From the IMG/VR virus record IMGVR_UViG_3300032222_000151, positions 1 through 64,000 of that record: DNA of 64,000 nucleotides, one strand, 5' to 3'. Position numbers and translations under genes: made by a program. Every line of letters begins with the position of its first letter. The first letter of the stretch is position 1. The notes under the pieces were generated by a model that saw nothing but the letters and a program-made list of their open reading frames with translations, was not told the origin of the DNA and made no database searches. The DNA comes from a virus. Below are positions 44,208 through 53,984 of this stretch, in pieces.

Positions 44208-44478
44208 TTATTCGTCCCTTTATTTCTTTTATAGCCTTACTTACTGCGTCTGGATTAACACTGCAGGATGAGCAAACTGGATCATCGTTATAGATAGACA
44301 GAGGAAGGGAACAAGACTTGCAAAGCCTTGTCTTGCCCTTTCTCTTTTGCCTTTTTGATTGCAAATATCTAGTTGCAATTTTTTCTTTTGTTGCTATATC
44401 CCTACAACTTGGAGAGCAATATATCTGATATGATACAGATGGCTCAAACTGATTGTCGCAGCATTTACAATTGTTCAC
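44194..44478 (-). CDS. Double zinc-ribbon protein (94 aa)
   Basis: CKCCDNQF with CSPSCRD forms one ribbon, and CKSCSLPL with CSSCSV a second; a Lys/Arg-rich linker (KSKRQKRKGKTR-like) lies between. Likely nucleic-acid binding and functionally tied to the flanking nucleases. No specific family. Confidence 0.72.
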   Translation of the reverse strand: MNNCKCCDNQFEPSVSYQIYCSPSCRDIATKEKIATRYLQSKRQKRKGKTRLCKSCSLPLSIYNDDPVCSSCSVNPDAVSKAIKEIKGRINGKK

Positions 44479-45280
44479 CGAGAATCTCCAGAGGCGCTAT
44501 TTTTAATACGCCTGTACCTGCAGACTCACATGCTTTTTTAATTGGGCATGACTTGCATATCTTGGAGTTTGATCGATAGTTTTTGGTTGGCAGGGTTTTA
44601 TCTTCCCATGCCTTGCGAACTGATCTCATCCAATCAAATGCCTGGTCTACCCACCGACGGTAATGATCGTTTACATCTACTGGGATCAAAAGGAGTTCGT
44701 GATTATTTTTATTTTCATAAATCATTACACCCTTCGGTCTCTTTAGAATCTTCATGTATATAAGTAATTGCATTAGGTGGCCATTCTTTGCCTTTCCTGA
44801 TGCCTTTCTGTACTCAAAGCCCTCATTCATCATTGTCTTAATTTCACCAATGAGTTCTTCTCCTTGCCAATCAAGCATAACGTCGCCGTATCCAAAGATA
44901 GGAGGATCATCATGTTTAATCTTAAACTCTGTAGTTGCCTCATTATCTTCATCACGATATATCTTTGCCACACCAGAGTTCATCATTGCTGCTTGAATTC
45001 TTGCATGGGATAAAGTTCCAGCAGTCATGTTTGCTGCTGAATATGCATCTGCATTGTCTTCAAAAATCTGACCATCAAATGCAAGGTACCAATATCTTGC
45101 ACACTCTCCATGACCATAAGCAATGGTAGATGGCGCAAAAGTCTTTTTTGTTGTATGCTTGTCTACACGATTAATCGTATATCCTTCTTTAATCTTTGCC
45201 TCAAGTGCTGCTATATCCATGGAGTGGACTGGCTTTTCTTCTGGCTTTATCATCACTGTATGTAGTAAGTTTTTCGTCAT
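44465..45280 (-). CDS. Cas4/RecB-like PD-(D/E)XK exonuclease with Cys cluster (271 aa)
   Basis: GYGDVMLDWQGEELIGEIKT is the GxD...E-x-K nuclease core; a Gln-rich helix (HLMQLLIYMKIL) follows as in RecB nucleases. One Cys (ECARYW) before the core and three near the end (ICKSCPIKKAC) make the iron-sulfur cluster seen in Cas4 and AddB-type nucleases. Not CRISPR-linked here; it sits in the recombination region. Confidence 0.88.
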   Translation of the reverse strand: MTKNLLHTVMIKPEEKPVHSMDIAALEAKIKEGYTINRVDKHTTKKTFAPSTIAYGHGECARYWYLAFDGQIFEDNADAYSAANMTAGTLSHARIQAAMMNSGVAKIYRDEDNEATTEFKIKHDDPPIFGYGDVMLDWQGEELIGEIKTMMNEGFEYRKASGKAKNGHLMQLLIYMKILKRPKGVMIYENKNNHELLLIPVDVNDHYRRWVDQAFDWMRSVRKAWEDKTLPTKNYRSNSKICKSCPIKKACESAGTGVLKIAPLEILGEQL

Positions 45281-45315
45281 CGTTTCTCGTTTCTATTAGT
45301 TATAATTATAGCAGA

Positions 45316-45621
45316 TTAGCGGGTGATGTACTTGAGTGCAGAGACAAGATTGTTGATTGATTCTGCTGCTGTGTAATAAAGATTTTTCTTTCCACGATCT
45401 GACTTATCTACATTGGCCATCCATGTAGCCTTAAAAGCCATCTTTGCTGCAATTGCCTGTAGTCTTACAATCTCTACAGTCGCCACATTTAGAGGAATGT
45501 CTGGCTTAATAATTATCTTGGCAATAAAAGTAAGTGCTGTTGTTAGTTCTTCGTCCTGCATGTAGTCAGCAATCTCTGCCAAACCATTTACCATATCTAT
45601 CGTTGTTTGTTGTTGTTCCAT
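45316..45621 (-). CDS. Helical conserved phage protein (101 aa)
   Basis: Predicted all-helical, with ELTTALTFIAKIIIKPDIPL and KKNLYYTAAESINNLVSALK. I know similar proteins in actinophage replication regions but no role. GGAGGAATA precedes the ATG. Confidence 0.7.
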   Translation of the reverse strand: MEQQQTTIDMVNGLAEIADYMQDEELTTALTFIAKIIIKPDIPLNVATVEIVRLQAIAAKMAFKATWMANVDKSDRGKKNLYYTAAESINNLVSALKYITR

Positions 45622-45902
45622 TATTCCTCCACTAGATCTTCTAATATACTCATCTCAATTATAGCAAGTCTGACCTTTGCGTTACCCTCGCCCATAACCA
45701 CAACTATGGCTGGATCCTTGCCATTCTTCATAGCATCTGTAGTAGCCTTAGCCCAAACCTCTTTATTTAATGTAAAAGATTTTCCAACCTCTTTAAAGTC
45801 TACGACAAAGTTTTTCCAGGAAGCATCACCCTTTTGTGTGTTGCGTCCAGAGTTCTTGTGTTGTTTAGCACCAATTCTCTTTGACTCACTCTTCTCCGTC
45901 AT
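45621..45902 (-). CDS. Putative PD-(D/E)XK endonuclease (93 aa)
   Basis: SKRIGAKQHKNSGRNTQKGD, then FVVDFKEVGKSFTLN and NGKDPAIVVVMG fit the common phage PDDEXK endonuclease pattern (SG...KGD...D/E-x-K...KSF...GK-PA). D-F-K is the metal site. Start MTEKSESKR; the longer frame was rejected. Possibly a resolvase or packaging-related nuclease. Confidence 0.7.
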   Translation of the reverse strand: MTEKSESKRIGAKQHKNSGRNTQKGDASWKNFVVDFKEVGKSFTLNKEVWAKATTDAMKNGKDPAIVVVMGEGNAKVRLAIIEMSILEDLVEE

Positions 45903-46062
45903 TGCCCTTCCATTTCTGCTTACCAAACTTAACGGTACTTAAATGCTTTTCTTTGCACATCCAAGTTGCTGTTTTTGTTTCTGCATAAAGTCTAAGAGTT
46001 CTAACTTCTGTTTTACATGTATGACAAACAAATTTTCCATTATAAACAGTAAAGTTACCCAT
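45886..46062 (-). CDS. Small zinc-binding protein (58 aa)
   Basis: FVCHTCKTEV and a later MCKEKH provide CxxC and C-x3-H ligands. A basic end (KFGKQKWKG) follows. Overlaps the RecA-like and PD-(D/E)XK genes on either side, filling the gap between them. Confidence 0.65.
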   Translation of the reverse strand: MGNFTVYNGKFVCHTCKTEVRTLRLYAETKTATWMCKEKHLSTVKFGKQKWKGNDGEE

Positions 46063-47065
46063 TTAGTTTTGCCTTGATTGATTCTTGCAAGTCAAGATCC
46101 TCTCTTACACGATTGACGAATGCTTCCTTACCTTGAACCTTTGAACCATCAGGAAGTATGTACCATGCTCCTGTTCGCTCCACAATACCATTTAATTCAG
46201 CAGTAGTAACAAGATCACCGATGGTGTCAAGACCAATATCGTCACCTCTAAAATAAAAATCATACTCGCCAGATTGAAACCCTGGGGAGGTTTTTGAGAA
46301 CTGTAGTTCCCACTTAATAGTTCTGCCAATTTTTTCTTCAATTAATTTATCTCCTACCTTGATCTTGCCCTTAATCGCTTGATTGTCTGACTCTGAAGAA
46401 AAGAGTTTAATAATACATGAGGAATAAAACTTAGTAGCCTGACCACCAGAAGGCTGCTGGCTAGTATACATAGCATTGATATTGTTACGAGACTGAGAAA
46501 TAAGAACAAGCAGAGTTGGCTTAACTTTATTGTTTGCATAGTTAAGCATTTTCCATGCGTTACTAAAGTCACGAGATTCGGCTCCAATCTGTTTAGTGTT
46601 TTCTAATGCCTTCATTTCATCTGTATCTTTTTCAAAATAGATTGCAGGAAGCATTGATGTAATAGAGTCTACCACAATTAGATCAACTCCCGCATTCATT
46701 AATCCGACACCTACATCTACCATGTCACTAATAGTTCTTGCTTGTGAGTAGATTAGTTTTTCTGGATCTACACCTAAAGTTCTGGCCCAGTCTTCTGAGT
46801 ATGACATCTCTGAGTCAATCCACGCACACAACTTGCCCTCTGCCTGAGCAAGAGCAATCATCTGAAGGCACATAGAAGACTTTGCAGAGGACTTTGATCC
46901 CCAAATAAGAACCTGTCTGCCGTAAGGAAGACCACCACCAAGAGCACGGTTCAATCCAAAACTAGGAGTAGGTTGATACTCATAATTGACTCCTACGCCA
47001 CTGCCCAATCTCTTTCTTAACTTGGGATCTAACTGTGCTAACGCTTCTTCGATACTAACTGACAT
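46055..47065 (-). CDS. RecA-family recombinase (336 aa)
   Basis: The ATP-binding loop is IWGSKSSAKSSMCLQMIALA (a variant P-loop with Ala for Gly), followed by LIVVDSITSMLP (Walker B) and VLISQSRNNINAMYTSQQ with GGQATKFY (DNA-binding loop region). It pairs homologous DNA strands. The ATG at 47065 lies 6 bases after GGAGG; the one at 47071 directly on top of it was rejected. Confidence 0.9.
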   Translation of the reverse strand: MSVSIEEALAQLDPKLRKRLGSGVGVNYEYQPTPSFGLNRALGGGLPYGRQVLIWGSKSSAKSSMCLQMIALAQAEGKLCAWIDSEMSYSEDWARTLGVDPEKLIYSQARTISDMVDVGVGLMNAGVDLIVVDSITSMLPAIYFEKDTDEMKALENTKQIGAESRDFSNAWKMLNYANNKVKPTLLVLISQSRNNINAMYTSQQPSGGQATKFYSSCIIKLFSSESDNQAIKGKIKVGDKLIEEKIGRTIKWELQFSKTSPGFQSGEYDFYFRGDDIGLDTIGDLVTTAELNGIVERTGAWYILPDGSKVQGKEAFVNRVREDLDLQESIKAKLNG

Positions 47066-50000
47066 GTACATCCTCCAATGTTACGGTTCCGTCTTTAGTC
47101 TTGCCAAAATCAAACTTGTACGATTTTCCTTCTTCAATATGCATGTATGCTTTTGCAAACGCCGTAGGAAAAACTGTAATAGAATGTAGGTCTCTGCTTG
47201 TATCTGCAAGCGTAAGAGATGCCATTTTCTTTCCAGTCTTTGTAATTCTTGGTTTAAAAGAAACTACAAACATTTCATCATCCTTGTATGGAAGTTGCTT
47301 ATAACTTAAGAACTTCACAAGAGCATGAGATGATTCTTTTATCTCATCTGAAGGTATGAAAGATACAATCCTGTTATCATTACAAAGAACCAGATAAGAG
47401 CGACCCGTTTCAATAGTTGTATTTTCATCATCAAATATACCGACACTGCCAGTCTTGTCCAAAATTTCAACTCGTGACCATCCTGTTCCTCGCTTAATTG
47501 ATTTTACCATACCCATAAAAATGTATGAACCCTTTTCTTCAAAATCTACAATGTCCTGAATAAAGGCATAGTAGTGTGAAGGTATTGTGATGTTAAACTC
47601 TGGAAGGTTTAAGTATTCATATAGGTTTTCTTTTATTTGCTGATCATCTCTAGGATTATCATTGAAAGTCGCTGCACCAATTGCATTTAGTGCTTGAAGT
47701 GCACGACTGTTTACTCCATTTCCTTTTGTAAATGTGAATTCTTCAAGTTCTTTAAACGAACGGAATGGTCGTGCTGAAATGTATCGTTCACCAATCTTGT
47801 CAGATATGTACTTGATAGCACTGAGTCCAAACCGAATGCCTTTACCCTCAATTTTAAAATCGATATCCGAATCATTAATATGAGGCAGTTTAATGCTAAT
47901 GCCCATTCTCTTTGCTTCAATAAGGTATTCAGTTCTTGCATCCTTGTCCTTTTCATTCTTTAGCACTGAGTACATAAACTCAAGTGGGTAATAATACTTT
48001 AGCCATGCTGTCCAGTAAGATAGCGTTGAGTATGCTACTGCGTGAGACTTGTTAAACGAGTACCCTGCGTGAGCCTCAAAGTCATGCCACAAATCAAGGG
48101 CAAGGTTTGGAGAGATAAACTTTGATGCACCCTCTACGAACTTTTCCTTAAACTGATCAAATTCTTTAGCATCTTTTTTCTTTCCAATGATCTTTCTAAC
48201 TTTATCTGCTTCCGACATGGACATGCCGCCAAGGTGTACGCATGCTTGCATAACTTGTTCCTGGTAAAGAATACAGCCATAGGTGTCCTCCGTAAATTGT
48301 TTTAGTACTTGGTGGGTGTATGAAATACCCTGCCTACCATGCTTTCTATCAACATAGTCTTTTCCAATAGTGTTCATCGCTCCTGGACGAACAAGAGCGT
48401 TTGATGCTGCAAGTTCGTTTAGGTTCTTAACACCCATCTTAACAAGAAGGTTGGTGTATGGTGCTGCTTCACACTGAAACACACCCTTAGTATATCCATC
48501 AGACAGCATTTGATAAACATTTGCATCATCCATCTTGATTTTAAGAAGATCAATCTTCTTTCCATCTCGCTCTTTAATTATATCAATAGTGTTCTTGAGA
48601 ACTGATAGTGTCTTAAGACCAAGTGCATCAATCTTAATCAAACCAATTCTTTCAGCCTCTTCCATGTCAACACCAACAACAGGAATTCTTTCATCTGACC
48701 CTGTAGAAGATCTTGTTTCTAGTGGTGCGTATCTAAAGATTGGTTCTTTTGCAGTCACAACACCAGCAGCATGGATTCCTGTTCCACGAATGCGACCACG
48801 AAGTTGTTCTCCATAAATCTCTACTTCTGGATACTTTTCACGAAACTCGTATGTTGATTTTGATGTGCAGAAGTCATCCCATGAGTCTACAGTCTTTAGA
48901 ACCTTGTTTACATCTGATAGTGGGATGTTCAATACTCGTGCAACATCTCTAACAATTCCTTTACCAGTAAACTCAAGGAAAGTGGCAATAGATGCAACAT
49001 GTCGATACTGTCTAACTAGATAGTCTTTAACTTCTTCACGACGAGTATCTTGAATATCTGTATCGATATCTGGAAAGTCATTACGCTCTGGATTAATAAA
49101 ACGGAAGAACAAAAGATTATGCTCAATAGGATCAATGTCTGTAATCTTTAATGCATAACAAACAAGAGAGCCAGCAGAGGAACCACGACCTGGCCCAACC
49201 ATAATCTCTTCCTTCTTTGCCCAGTTGATCATGTTACTTACAACAAGGAAGTATGGAGCAAACTTCTTATCCTTAATAATTTGTAGTTCTTCTTCAAGTC
49301 TGTCAAGGTACTCTTGGTTTTCTGACAGACCACGCTCTGCCAAACCTTCTAGCGCAACCTTAGCAAGTTCCTTGTCTGGACTCTTGTACTGTACTGGTAG
49401 AAGGTTTAGTCCTTCTTGAATGCCATAGTCTCCTACTGTCTCTGCTAATAGGAGTGTGTTTGAGTAGATGTCTGGTCGATCAATACCCTGCGATTCCATC
49501 GCTGCCTTAATCTCTTCATAAGAAAGCAGATGAATATCAAACTTATTGAATGTAATCTGACGGTCTTCGCCATAAAGATAATCAAGGCGCTCCATCATGC
49601 TGCCTTTTTTCTTTGACTTCTCATATGTTGCATCTTTTACAAACTTGCCGTGTGTGTTCATAAGTAACTTAAACTCTTGAACTTCTTTTTGTGATGGATC
49701 AACATGGTGGCAGTCTGGTGTAACAATAACCTTAATACCAAACTCGTCTGCAAGTTCTATCAAATACTTATTAATGTGTGCTTCGTTGTGAGGCATAACC
49801 TCAATGTAGTAGTCATCAGCAAAGCGTTCTTTAAACCAAGAGATGTATTTCTTGGCAAGAGCAAACTCTTCTTCCTCAAGCGCTTTAACTAAAACGCTAC
49901 TTGGACAAGCAGAAGAAACAATAATTCCTTCTTTATATTTTTCCAATATAGTAAAATCAAATCTTGGCTTTTTAAAGTATCCATCTGTCCAAGATAGTTC

Positions 50001-50330
50001 ACTAATCTTGTTTAGGTTTTCTAAACCAATTTGATTCTTGGCTAGAAGGATAATGTGGTTATAGACAAGATCTTGCTGACCTTCTCTTTCAGACTTATCT
50101 CTTTTATCAGATATGTCTGCACACATGTATCCTTCTAGACCTAGAATTGGCTTAATGCCCTTTGCTTTTGCAATACGGTGCAGTTCCCTATGCCCAGATA
50201 AAGTACCGTGGTCAGTGATGGCTATTGCAGGCATCCCTAACTCAACTGCACGGTTCACGTATTCTTCTGGAGTAGCAATCCCATCAAATAAACTAAAATG
50301 GGTGTGGACATGTAAGCCGACGTAGTTCAT
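47055..50330 (-). CDS. dnaE: DNA polymerase III alpha subunit, DnaE-like (1091 aa)
   Basis: The N-terminal PHP domain starts GLHVHTHFSLFDG with ITDHGTLSG and VTPDCHHVD. The polymerase core has GPGRGSSAGSLVCYAL, FPDIDTDIQDTRRE (two catalytic Asp) and LIKIDALGLKTL (third Asp), then a CILYQEQVM finger/thumb region, and a C-terminal OB-fold (YIFMGMVKSIKRGTGWSRVE). This is a C-family replicase of nearly full cellular length, so the phage probably replicates with its own core polymerase. Confidence 0.93.
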   Translation of the reverse strand: MNYVGLHVHTHFSLFDGIATPEEYVNRAVELGMPAIAITDHGTLSGHRELHRIAKAKGIKPILGLEGYMCADISDKRDKSEREGQQDLVYNHIILLAKNQIGLENLNKISELSWTDGYFKKPRFDFTILEKYKEGIIVSSACPSSVLVKALEEEEFALAKKYISWFKERFADDYYIEVMPHNEAHINKYLIELADEFGIKVIVTPDCHHVDPSQKEVQEFKLLMNTHGKFVKDATYEKSKKKGSMMERLDYLYGEDRQITFNKFDIHLLSYEEIKAAMESQGIDRPDIYSNTLLLAETVGDYGIQEGLNLLPVQYKSPDKELAKVALEGLAERGLSENQEYLDRLEEELQIIKDKKFAPYFLVVSNMINWAKKEEIMVGPGRGSSAGSLVCYALKITDIDPIEHNLLFFRFINPERNDFPDIDTDIQDTRREEVKDYLVRQYRHVASIATFLEFTGKGIVRDVARVLNIPLSDVNKVLKTVDSWDDFCTSKSTYEFREKYPEVEIYGEQLRGRIRGTGIHAAGVVTAKEPIFRYAPLETRSSTGSDERIPVVGVDMEEAERIGLIKIDALGLKTLSVLKNTIDIIKERDGKKIDLLKIKMDDANVYQMLSDGYTKGVFQCEAAPYTNLLVKMGVKNLNELAASNALVRPGAMNTIGKDYVDRKHGRQGISYTHQVLKQFTEDTYGCILYQEQVMQACVHLGGMSMSEADKVRKIIGKKKDAKEFDQFKEKFVEGASKFISPNLALDLWHDFEAHAGYSFNKSHAVAYSTLSYWTAWLKYYYPLEFMYSVLKNEKDKDARTEYLIEAKRMGISIKLPHINDSDIDFKIEGKGIRFGLSAIKYISDKIGERYISARPFRSFKELEEFTFTKGNGVNSRALQALNAIGAATFNDNPRDDQQIKENLYEYLNLPEFNITIPSHYYAFIQDIVDFEEKGSYIFMGMVKSIKRGTGWSRVEILDKTGSVGIFDDENTTIETGRSYLVLCNDNRIVSFIPSDEIKESSHALVKFLSYKQLPYKDDEMFVVSFKPRITKTGKKMASLTLADTSRDLHSITVFPTAFAKAYMHIEEGKSYKFDFGKTKDGTVTLEDVHVS

Positions 50331-50331
50331 A

Positions 50332-50988
50332 TTACCAATCTGCGTTGGTAGATGAAGTTACAGATGGGCCATCAAAGCCCAAATAGTATGCTTCTTGCTC
50401 GGCATAAGGAATCTTCTTAAGTGCTGACTCAAGAGGATAAGGCTCAATGTCCTTCCAATCAAATGGTTCCTTGTCTGGTGCTGATGGAATAAGTGTGTAA
50501 TTAGTTTCAGTTCCCTGACCATTACGCTTTAACTTCCATAGTACGTTTGAGATGCTACCTGTTTCTAGTGCATACTCACGAATTGTATTGAATGATGACT
50601 GCTTGCTGATACCCATTGACCAGATTGCAACATATGGTGCTTCAATTCCATCGTCAACTAATACGTTGCAATAGAAGCGAAGACGGCCACGCCATCCAGC
50701 CTTTGGATCCTTGCGGTGCATTTCTTCTGCCCAGTCACGGCCTTCTGATTCCATTGTATCTACAGCCTTGCGCTTATAGTCCTTTGGATTTACGTGCTCC
50801 TTAACAACAAGTGCTAGTCCACGCTTTTCGTTATAGTTTGCAGAATCTTCATCGAGTTCTTCAATGAATCGAATCTTTACAGACTGACCATCTGCAAGTT
50901 TTAGCCACTTTACCTTTGGCCCGTCGTTTTCATACTTTGGCTTGTCGAGCAGGGCATTAATGTTCTTGAGTCCCTTTACTACGCTCAT
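50332..50988 (-). CDS. ssDNA-binding protein, gp32-like (218 aa)
   Basis: KWLKLADGQSVKIRFIEELD opens an OB-like domain; RLRFYCNVLVDDG, YVAIWSMGISKQSSFNTIRE and LWKLKRNGQGTETNYTLIP are the pattern of phage ssDNA-binding proteins. The C-terminus is less acidic than in T4 gp32. Adjacent to polymerase and primase genes. GGAG ribosome binding site. Confidence 0.78.
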   Translation of the reverse strand: MSVVKGLKNINALLDKPKYENDGPKVKWLKLADGQSVKIRFIEELDEDSANYNEKRGLALVVKEHVNPKDYKRKAVDTMESEGRDWAEEMHRKDPKAGWRGRLRFYCNVLVDDGIEAPYVAIWSMGISKQSSFNTIREYALETGSISNVLWKLKRNGQGTETNYTLIPSAPDKEPFDWKDIEPYPLESALKKIPYAEQEAYYLGFDGPSVTSSTNADW

Positions 50989-51011
50989 ATTATTCTCCTT
51001 TGTTTGTTATA

Positions 51012-51956
51012 TTAGTTTAGCATAACTGATATGGATTTGTCAAACTGAAACTCCAAACCTGCAAGTTCATCATCTGGCATATCTCCAATATCTTTATACT
51101 GATTGTTTAGTTTAATAACAGAAACACGGCTAGAAAGTTTTTCAACTATCCTATCCTTCATGTTTCCTCCCGCCTCATCGTTATCAGCAATAACAATTAT
51201 GTTATTGAAATACTTCTGAAGCAATTCTATTTGTGTGCTTGAAACATTAGCGCCAAGAGTTGCTACTGCTGGCAAACCAACCTGATCAAGCCTGATGGCA
51301 TCAAATGAAGACTCCACTACATATACTCTATCAGATTTCTTAACACGATGCAAGTTAAAAAGTGTTTTACTTTTTGGAAGTCCTGGAGTATTTTTAAAAT
51401 CTTTTCCTTCAATAGATCTTCCAACAAACCCTAGTGGTATTCCGTCTGGGCTATGAACTGGAACGGTAACCATGTCTTGTTTTTCTGAATACCCTAATGC
51501 AAACTTAATACATGAAGACTTTTCAATTTTTCTATATGTAAAATAATTTTTTGCTCTTTCAGAAGCAACTAGATTATTATGCAATCTTTTAATGATTAAC
51601 TCATCAAATGTTTTGTACTGCTCTTCTTTTACAAGAACCTTATCAATTTCTGTAGTAATATTGGTTAACTTTTCTTTGCTTTTGATAAATCTTGCAGACT
51701 CAAAGTATGTTCTTCCAGATGTGTGCATGACTAATTCTATAAGGTCTGCAGATTTTTGACAAGAAAAACAGAAAAACATTCCGCTATCTTTTTGTACTTC
51801 TCCTGCTGGTGTTCTGTGATTATTATGAAATGGACAAAAGATCATGTAGTCTGCATCAAGTTCAGACTCTACTGTTATACCCGATCCTGTAAGGACTCTT
51901 TTGACTTGCTCTGCTGTGTATAGATTGGCTTGATTCCGTCTACCCCTGCTATCCAT
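51012..51956 (-). CDS. dnaG: DNA primase, DnaG-like (314 aa)
   Basis: An N-terminal zinc motif (FCPFHNNHRTP with MFFCFSCQKSADLIELV) and a TOPRIM region (VYVVESSFDAI, VIADNDEAGG) are both in order, but the protein is about half the length of cellular DnaG and lacks the C-terminal helicase-binding domain. It makes RNA primers for the phage replisome. Overlaps the next gene by 82 bases, so the true start may be a little downstream. Confidence 0.9.
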   Translation of the reverse strand: MDSRGRRNQANLYTAEQVKRVLTGSGITVESELDADYMIFCPFHNNHRTPAGEVQKDSGMFFCFSCQKSADLIELVMHTSGRTYFESARFIKSKEKLTNITTEIDKVLVKEEQYKTFDELIIKRLHNNLVASERAKNYFTYRKIEKSSCIKFALGYSEKQDMVTVPVHSPDGIPLGFVGRSIEGKDFKNTPGLPKSKTLFNLHRVKKSDRVYVVESSFDAIRLDQVGLPAVATLGANVSSTQIELLQKYFNNIIVIADNDEAGGNMKDRIVEKLSSRVSVIKLNNQYKDIGDMPDDELAGLEFQFDKSISVMLN

Positions 51957-52228
51957 TCACTATTCCTTTTCCCTGCGTAAACTGCATGTATTGATAATTC
52001 AAACTCAAAAACTTTCTTCTTATCATTATATCCTATTGTGAAGTCTGGGTCAAGGTCAAGCCTTGGAACATATCCACTTAGCCTCATTTCTGATACTAAT
52101 AGTCTTATGTATTCTAATTTTAGTCTGCCAATTGCTGCTTCATCGTGAATAACCCCATCAAGATAGAACTTCTTGATAGCCTTATGGTGATAGAAGGTTG
52201 GAGAGTTAATCTCTTTGCTTTTGGACAT
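51875..52228 (-). CDS. Hypothetical protein in replication operon (117 aa)
   Basis: Not recognised. A basic, helical N-terminus (MSKSKEINSPTFYHHKAIKK) and a beta-rich middle (GYVPRLDLDPDFTIGYNDKK). Located between helicase and primase, so a role in replication is plausible. The start lies five bases after TATAAT, close to leaderless. Confidence 0.65.
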   Translation of the reverse strand: MSKSKEINSPTFYHHKAIKKFYLDGVIHDEAAIGRLKLEYIRLLVSEMRLSGYVPRLDLDPDFTIGYNDKKKVFEFELSIHAVYAGKRNSEWIAGVDGIKPIYTQQSKSKESLQDRV

Positions 52229-52240
52229 ACCATATTATAA

Positions 52241-53461
52241 CTACTTATCTTCAAAATCTTTGTACCTATAGTATCCCTTGTCGAAGTCACACTGGACCAA
52301 AAAGTCTCCCATAAATCCGTTACGGTTCTTCCTAAATGCACATTCGATAATGTCGCTGTTTGCTCCACGGCCTAGGGCAAGAACCCAGTCAGCATCATAG
52401 GCAATCTGTCTAGACCATGCCGTTTGACCCAGTGTAGGGACTGTGGAGAGGTCGTTAACATCATCTGGTGTTGCAGATGAGATAGCAATAATTGGAACTT
52501 CTTCACCAATAGCCATTAATTTAAGTTCTCTTGAAAGGTTCTTCATTCGTACCGTTTCATTATCTGACTTCTGATTAGGAGCCATCAACTGAAGGTAGTC
52601 AACGATTACAAAGTCTGGCTTGTACTGATCAATCTTTCCACGAAGAACAGAAGGGTTGATTTCTCCACCACTATCATTTGAGATAATGTGAAACTCTGGC
52701 TTGCCAGCAAGGTTATTTGCATGCCAATCTTTTAACATGTCAATCTCAATCTCGCCGTTACTAATCTTTCTGTGTGACCACCTGCCTTCGCCCATAATTG
52801 TAAACACACGATTACGAACTTCTGTCTCAGACATTTCAAGAGAGATTACCATTGGAGACTTGCCCTGCTTCCATGCTTGAACAGCAAAGTAAAGTGCAAG
52901 CCATGACTTTCCAATACCTGGGTATGCAAGGAACACACCAAGTTGTCCTGGCATAATTCCAGAGGGTAGGTAGTTATCAAAACCTGGAAGACCTGTCTTA
53001 ATTCCAGAAAGTCCTAGTGCTTGCTGCTTCTTAACATTTTCAAAGTAAGCAATTGCAGACTCAAGATCTGTTACATCGATATCACGAATTGCAGCAGTAT
53101 TCTTTTTTAGTTCTGATGTCTTTGTGATTAGTTCGTTAAGCGCACCAGTTCCATTATTGTTCTGAATCTCTGATGCTGCTGATCTAATAATATCTTTAAG
53201 GCTGTCTGTCAGGTACTCTCCCTGAAGTTCTTCAAGGTGATGCTTTGTCGCACCTACACCTGCTACTGGCTCAAAGTCTCTAAACTTCTCTGTAACAAGT
53301 TCTGCTGGTGGAAGCACTGAGTTGTTCTCAAAATATAGTCTTACAAAGTTCCAAATGTCTCCGTGAGTTCTTAGAAGATTGTCAACATTTGCCTGAAGAA
53401 GAACATGGATCTGTTTGTCTTTCAGAACAGCCGTAAGTAGTTTTGCCTCTGTGTTATTCAC
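52241..53461 (-). CDS. dnaB: DnaB-like replicative helicase (406 aa)
   Basis: FLAYPGIGKSWLALYF is the Walker A loop, VISLEMSETEVRNRV the H1a/catalytic Glu segment, FVIVDYLQLMAP Walker B, and AYDADWVLALGRG and RKNRNGFMGDF the C-terminal motifs of DnaB. The N-terminal part is reduced. Hexameric 5'-3' helicase; works with the primase next door. Confidence 0.92.
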   Translation of the reverse strand: MNNTEAKLLTAVLKDKQIHVLLQANVDNLLRTHGDIWNFVRLYFENNSVLPPAELVTEKFRDFEPVAGVGATKHHLEELQGEYLTDSLKDIIRSAASEIQNNNGTGALNELITKTSELKKNTAAIRDIDVTDLESAIAYFENVKKQQALGLSGIKTGLPGFDNYLPSGIMPGQLGVFLAYPGIGKSWLALYFAVQAWKQGKSPMVISLEMSETEVRNRVFTIMGEGRWSHRKISNGEIEIDMLKDWHANNLAGKPEFHIISNDSGGEINPSVLRGKIDQYKPDFVIVDYLQLMAPNQKSDNETVRMKNLSRELKLMAIGEEVPIIAISSATPDDVNDLSTVPTLGQTAWSRQIAYDADWVLALGRGANSDIIECAFRKNRNGFMGDFLVQCDFDKGYYRYKDFEDK

Positions 53462-53762
53462 TTAACCACTCCTTTGCCATTCGTCTGCGTTCTGCTCTTT
53501 CTTCACTGTCTTTAACTTTGTCTTTTTGTGCCTGCAATATTTTTTCTGCATTATATGCAAAGTAATTCCACGATGGATTCTCTGCAACTGAAAAGTAATA
53601 CTCAAGTATATCGTAGCATCCTGGTAATGTATATGACTCAACAAGGGCATCTGATGCCCATTGCTCTACATTAAGGTTTAGGGATGGCTTTGATTCGTAC
53701 CTTGCGGTATGATACTTGCTGTATCTTGAAAGCAAAGCCATGCGGTCTTTGCGTTCTGCCAT
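53454..53762 (-). CDS. Helical protein before the helicase, possible loader (102 aa)
   Basis: Predicted all-helical and charged (DSEERAERRRMAKEWLSE at the end), with an aromatic middle (YDILEYYFSVAENPSWNYFAY). Overlaps the helicase start by eight bases. Position and size would suit a helicase loader or accessory protein; this is inference only. Confidence 0.65.
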   Translation of the reverse strand: MAERKDRMALLSRYSKYHTARYESKPSLNLNVEQWASDALVESYTLPGCYDILEYYFSVAENPSWNYFAYNAEKILQAQKDKVKDSEERAERRRMAKEWLSE

Positions 53763-53971
53763 TATCCTTCAGCAGCCTCCGATTGGGCTTCAAGAATCTT
53801 TGCAGTTAGTTTATCTTCAACAAACTTGTAGACTCGCTCAAAAGCCTGATCAGTGTTTTCTCCATCACGCTTTGAATCTACAACTCCAAGATCTAGTCTT
53901 AGTGATTGAAAGTTTCCTAGGTTAAGTGTGTACCCAAGTGTTACAGATACCTTTGTTGATTCGTTTTCCAT
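53762..53971 (-). CDS. Conserved small phage protein (69 aa)
   Basis: MENESTKVSVTLGYTLNLGN, then SLRLDLGVVDSKRDGENTDQ and a C-terminal helix (ERVYKFVEDKL). I recognise the pattern from actinophage replication regions; role unknown. Start behind GAAGGG. The longer upstream frame overlaps the MerR-like gene and was rejected. Confidence 0.7.
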   Translation of the reverse strand: MENESTKVSVTLGYTLNLGNFQSLRLDLGVVDSKRDGENTDQAFERVYKFVEDKLTAKILEAQSEAAEG

Positions 53972-53984
53972 TTTATACCCTTCG

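Noticed and set aside
44465-45280. Cas4-like gene considered as a sign of a CRISPR system
   Set aside because: No repeat-spacer array and no cas1, cas2 or effector genes are seen; Cas4-like nucleases are common in phage recombination modules.
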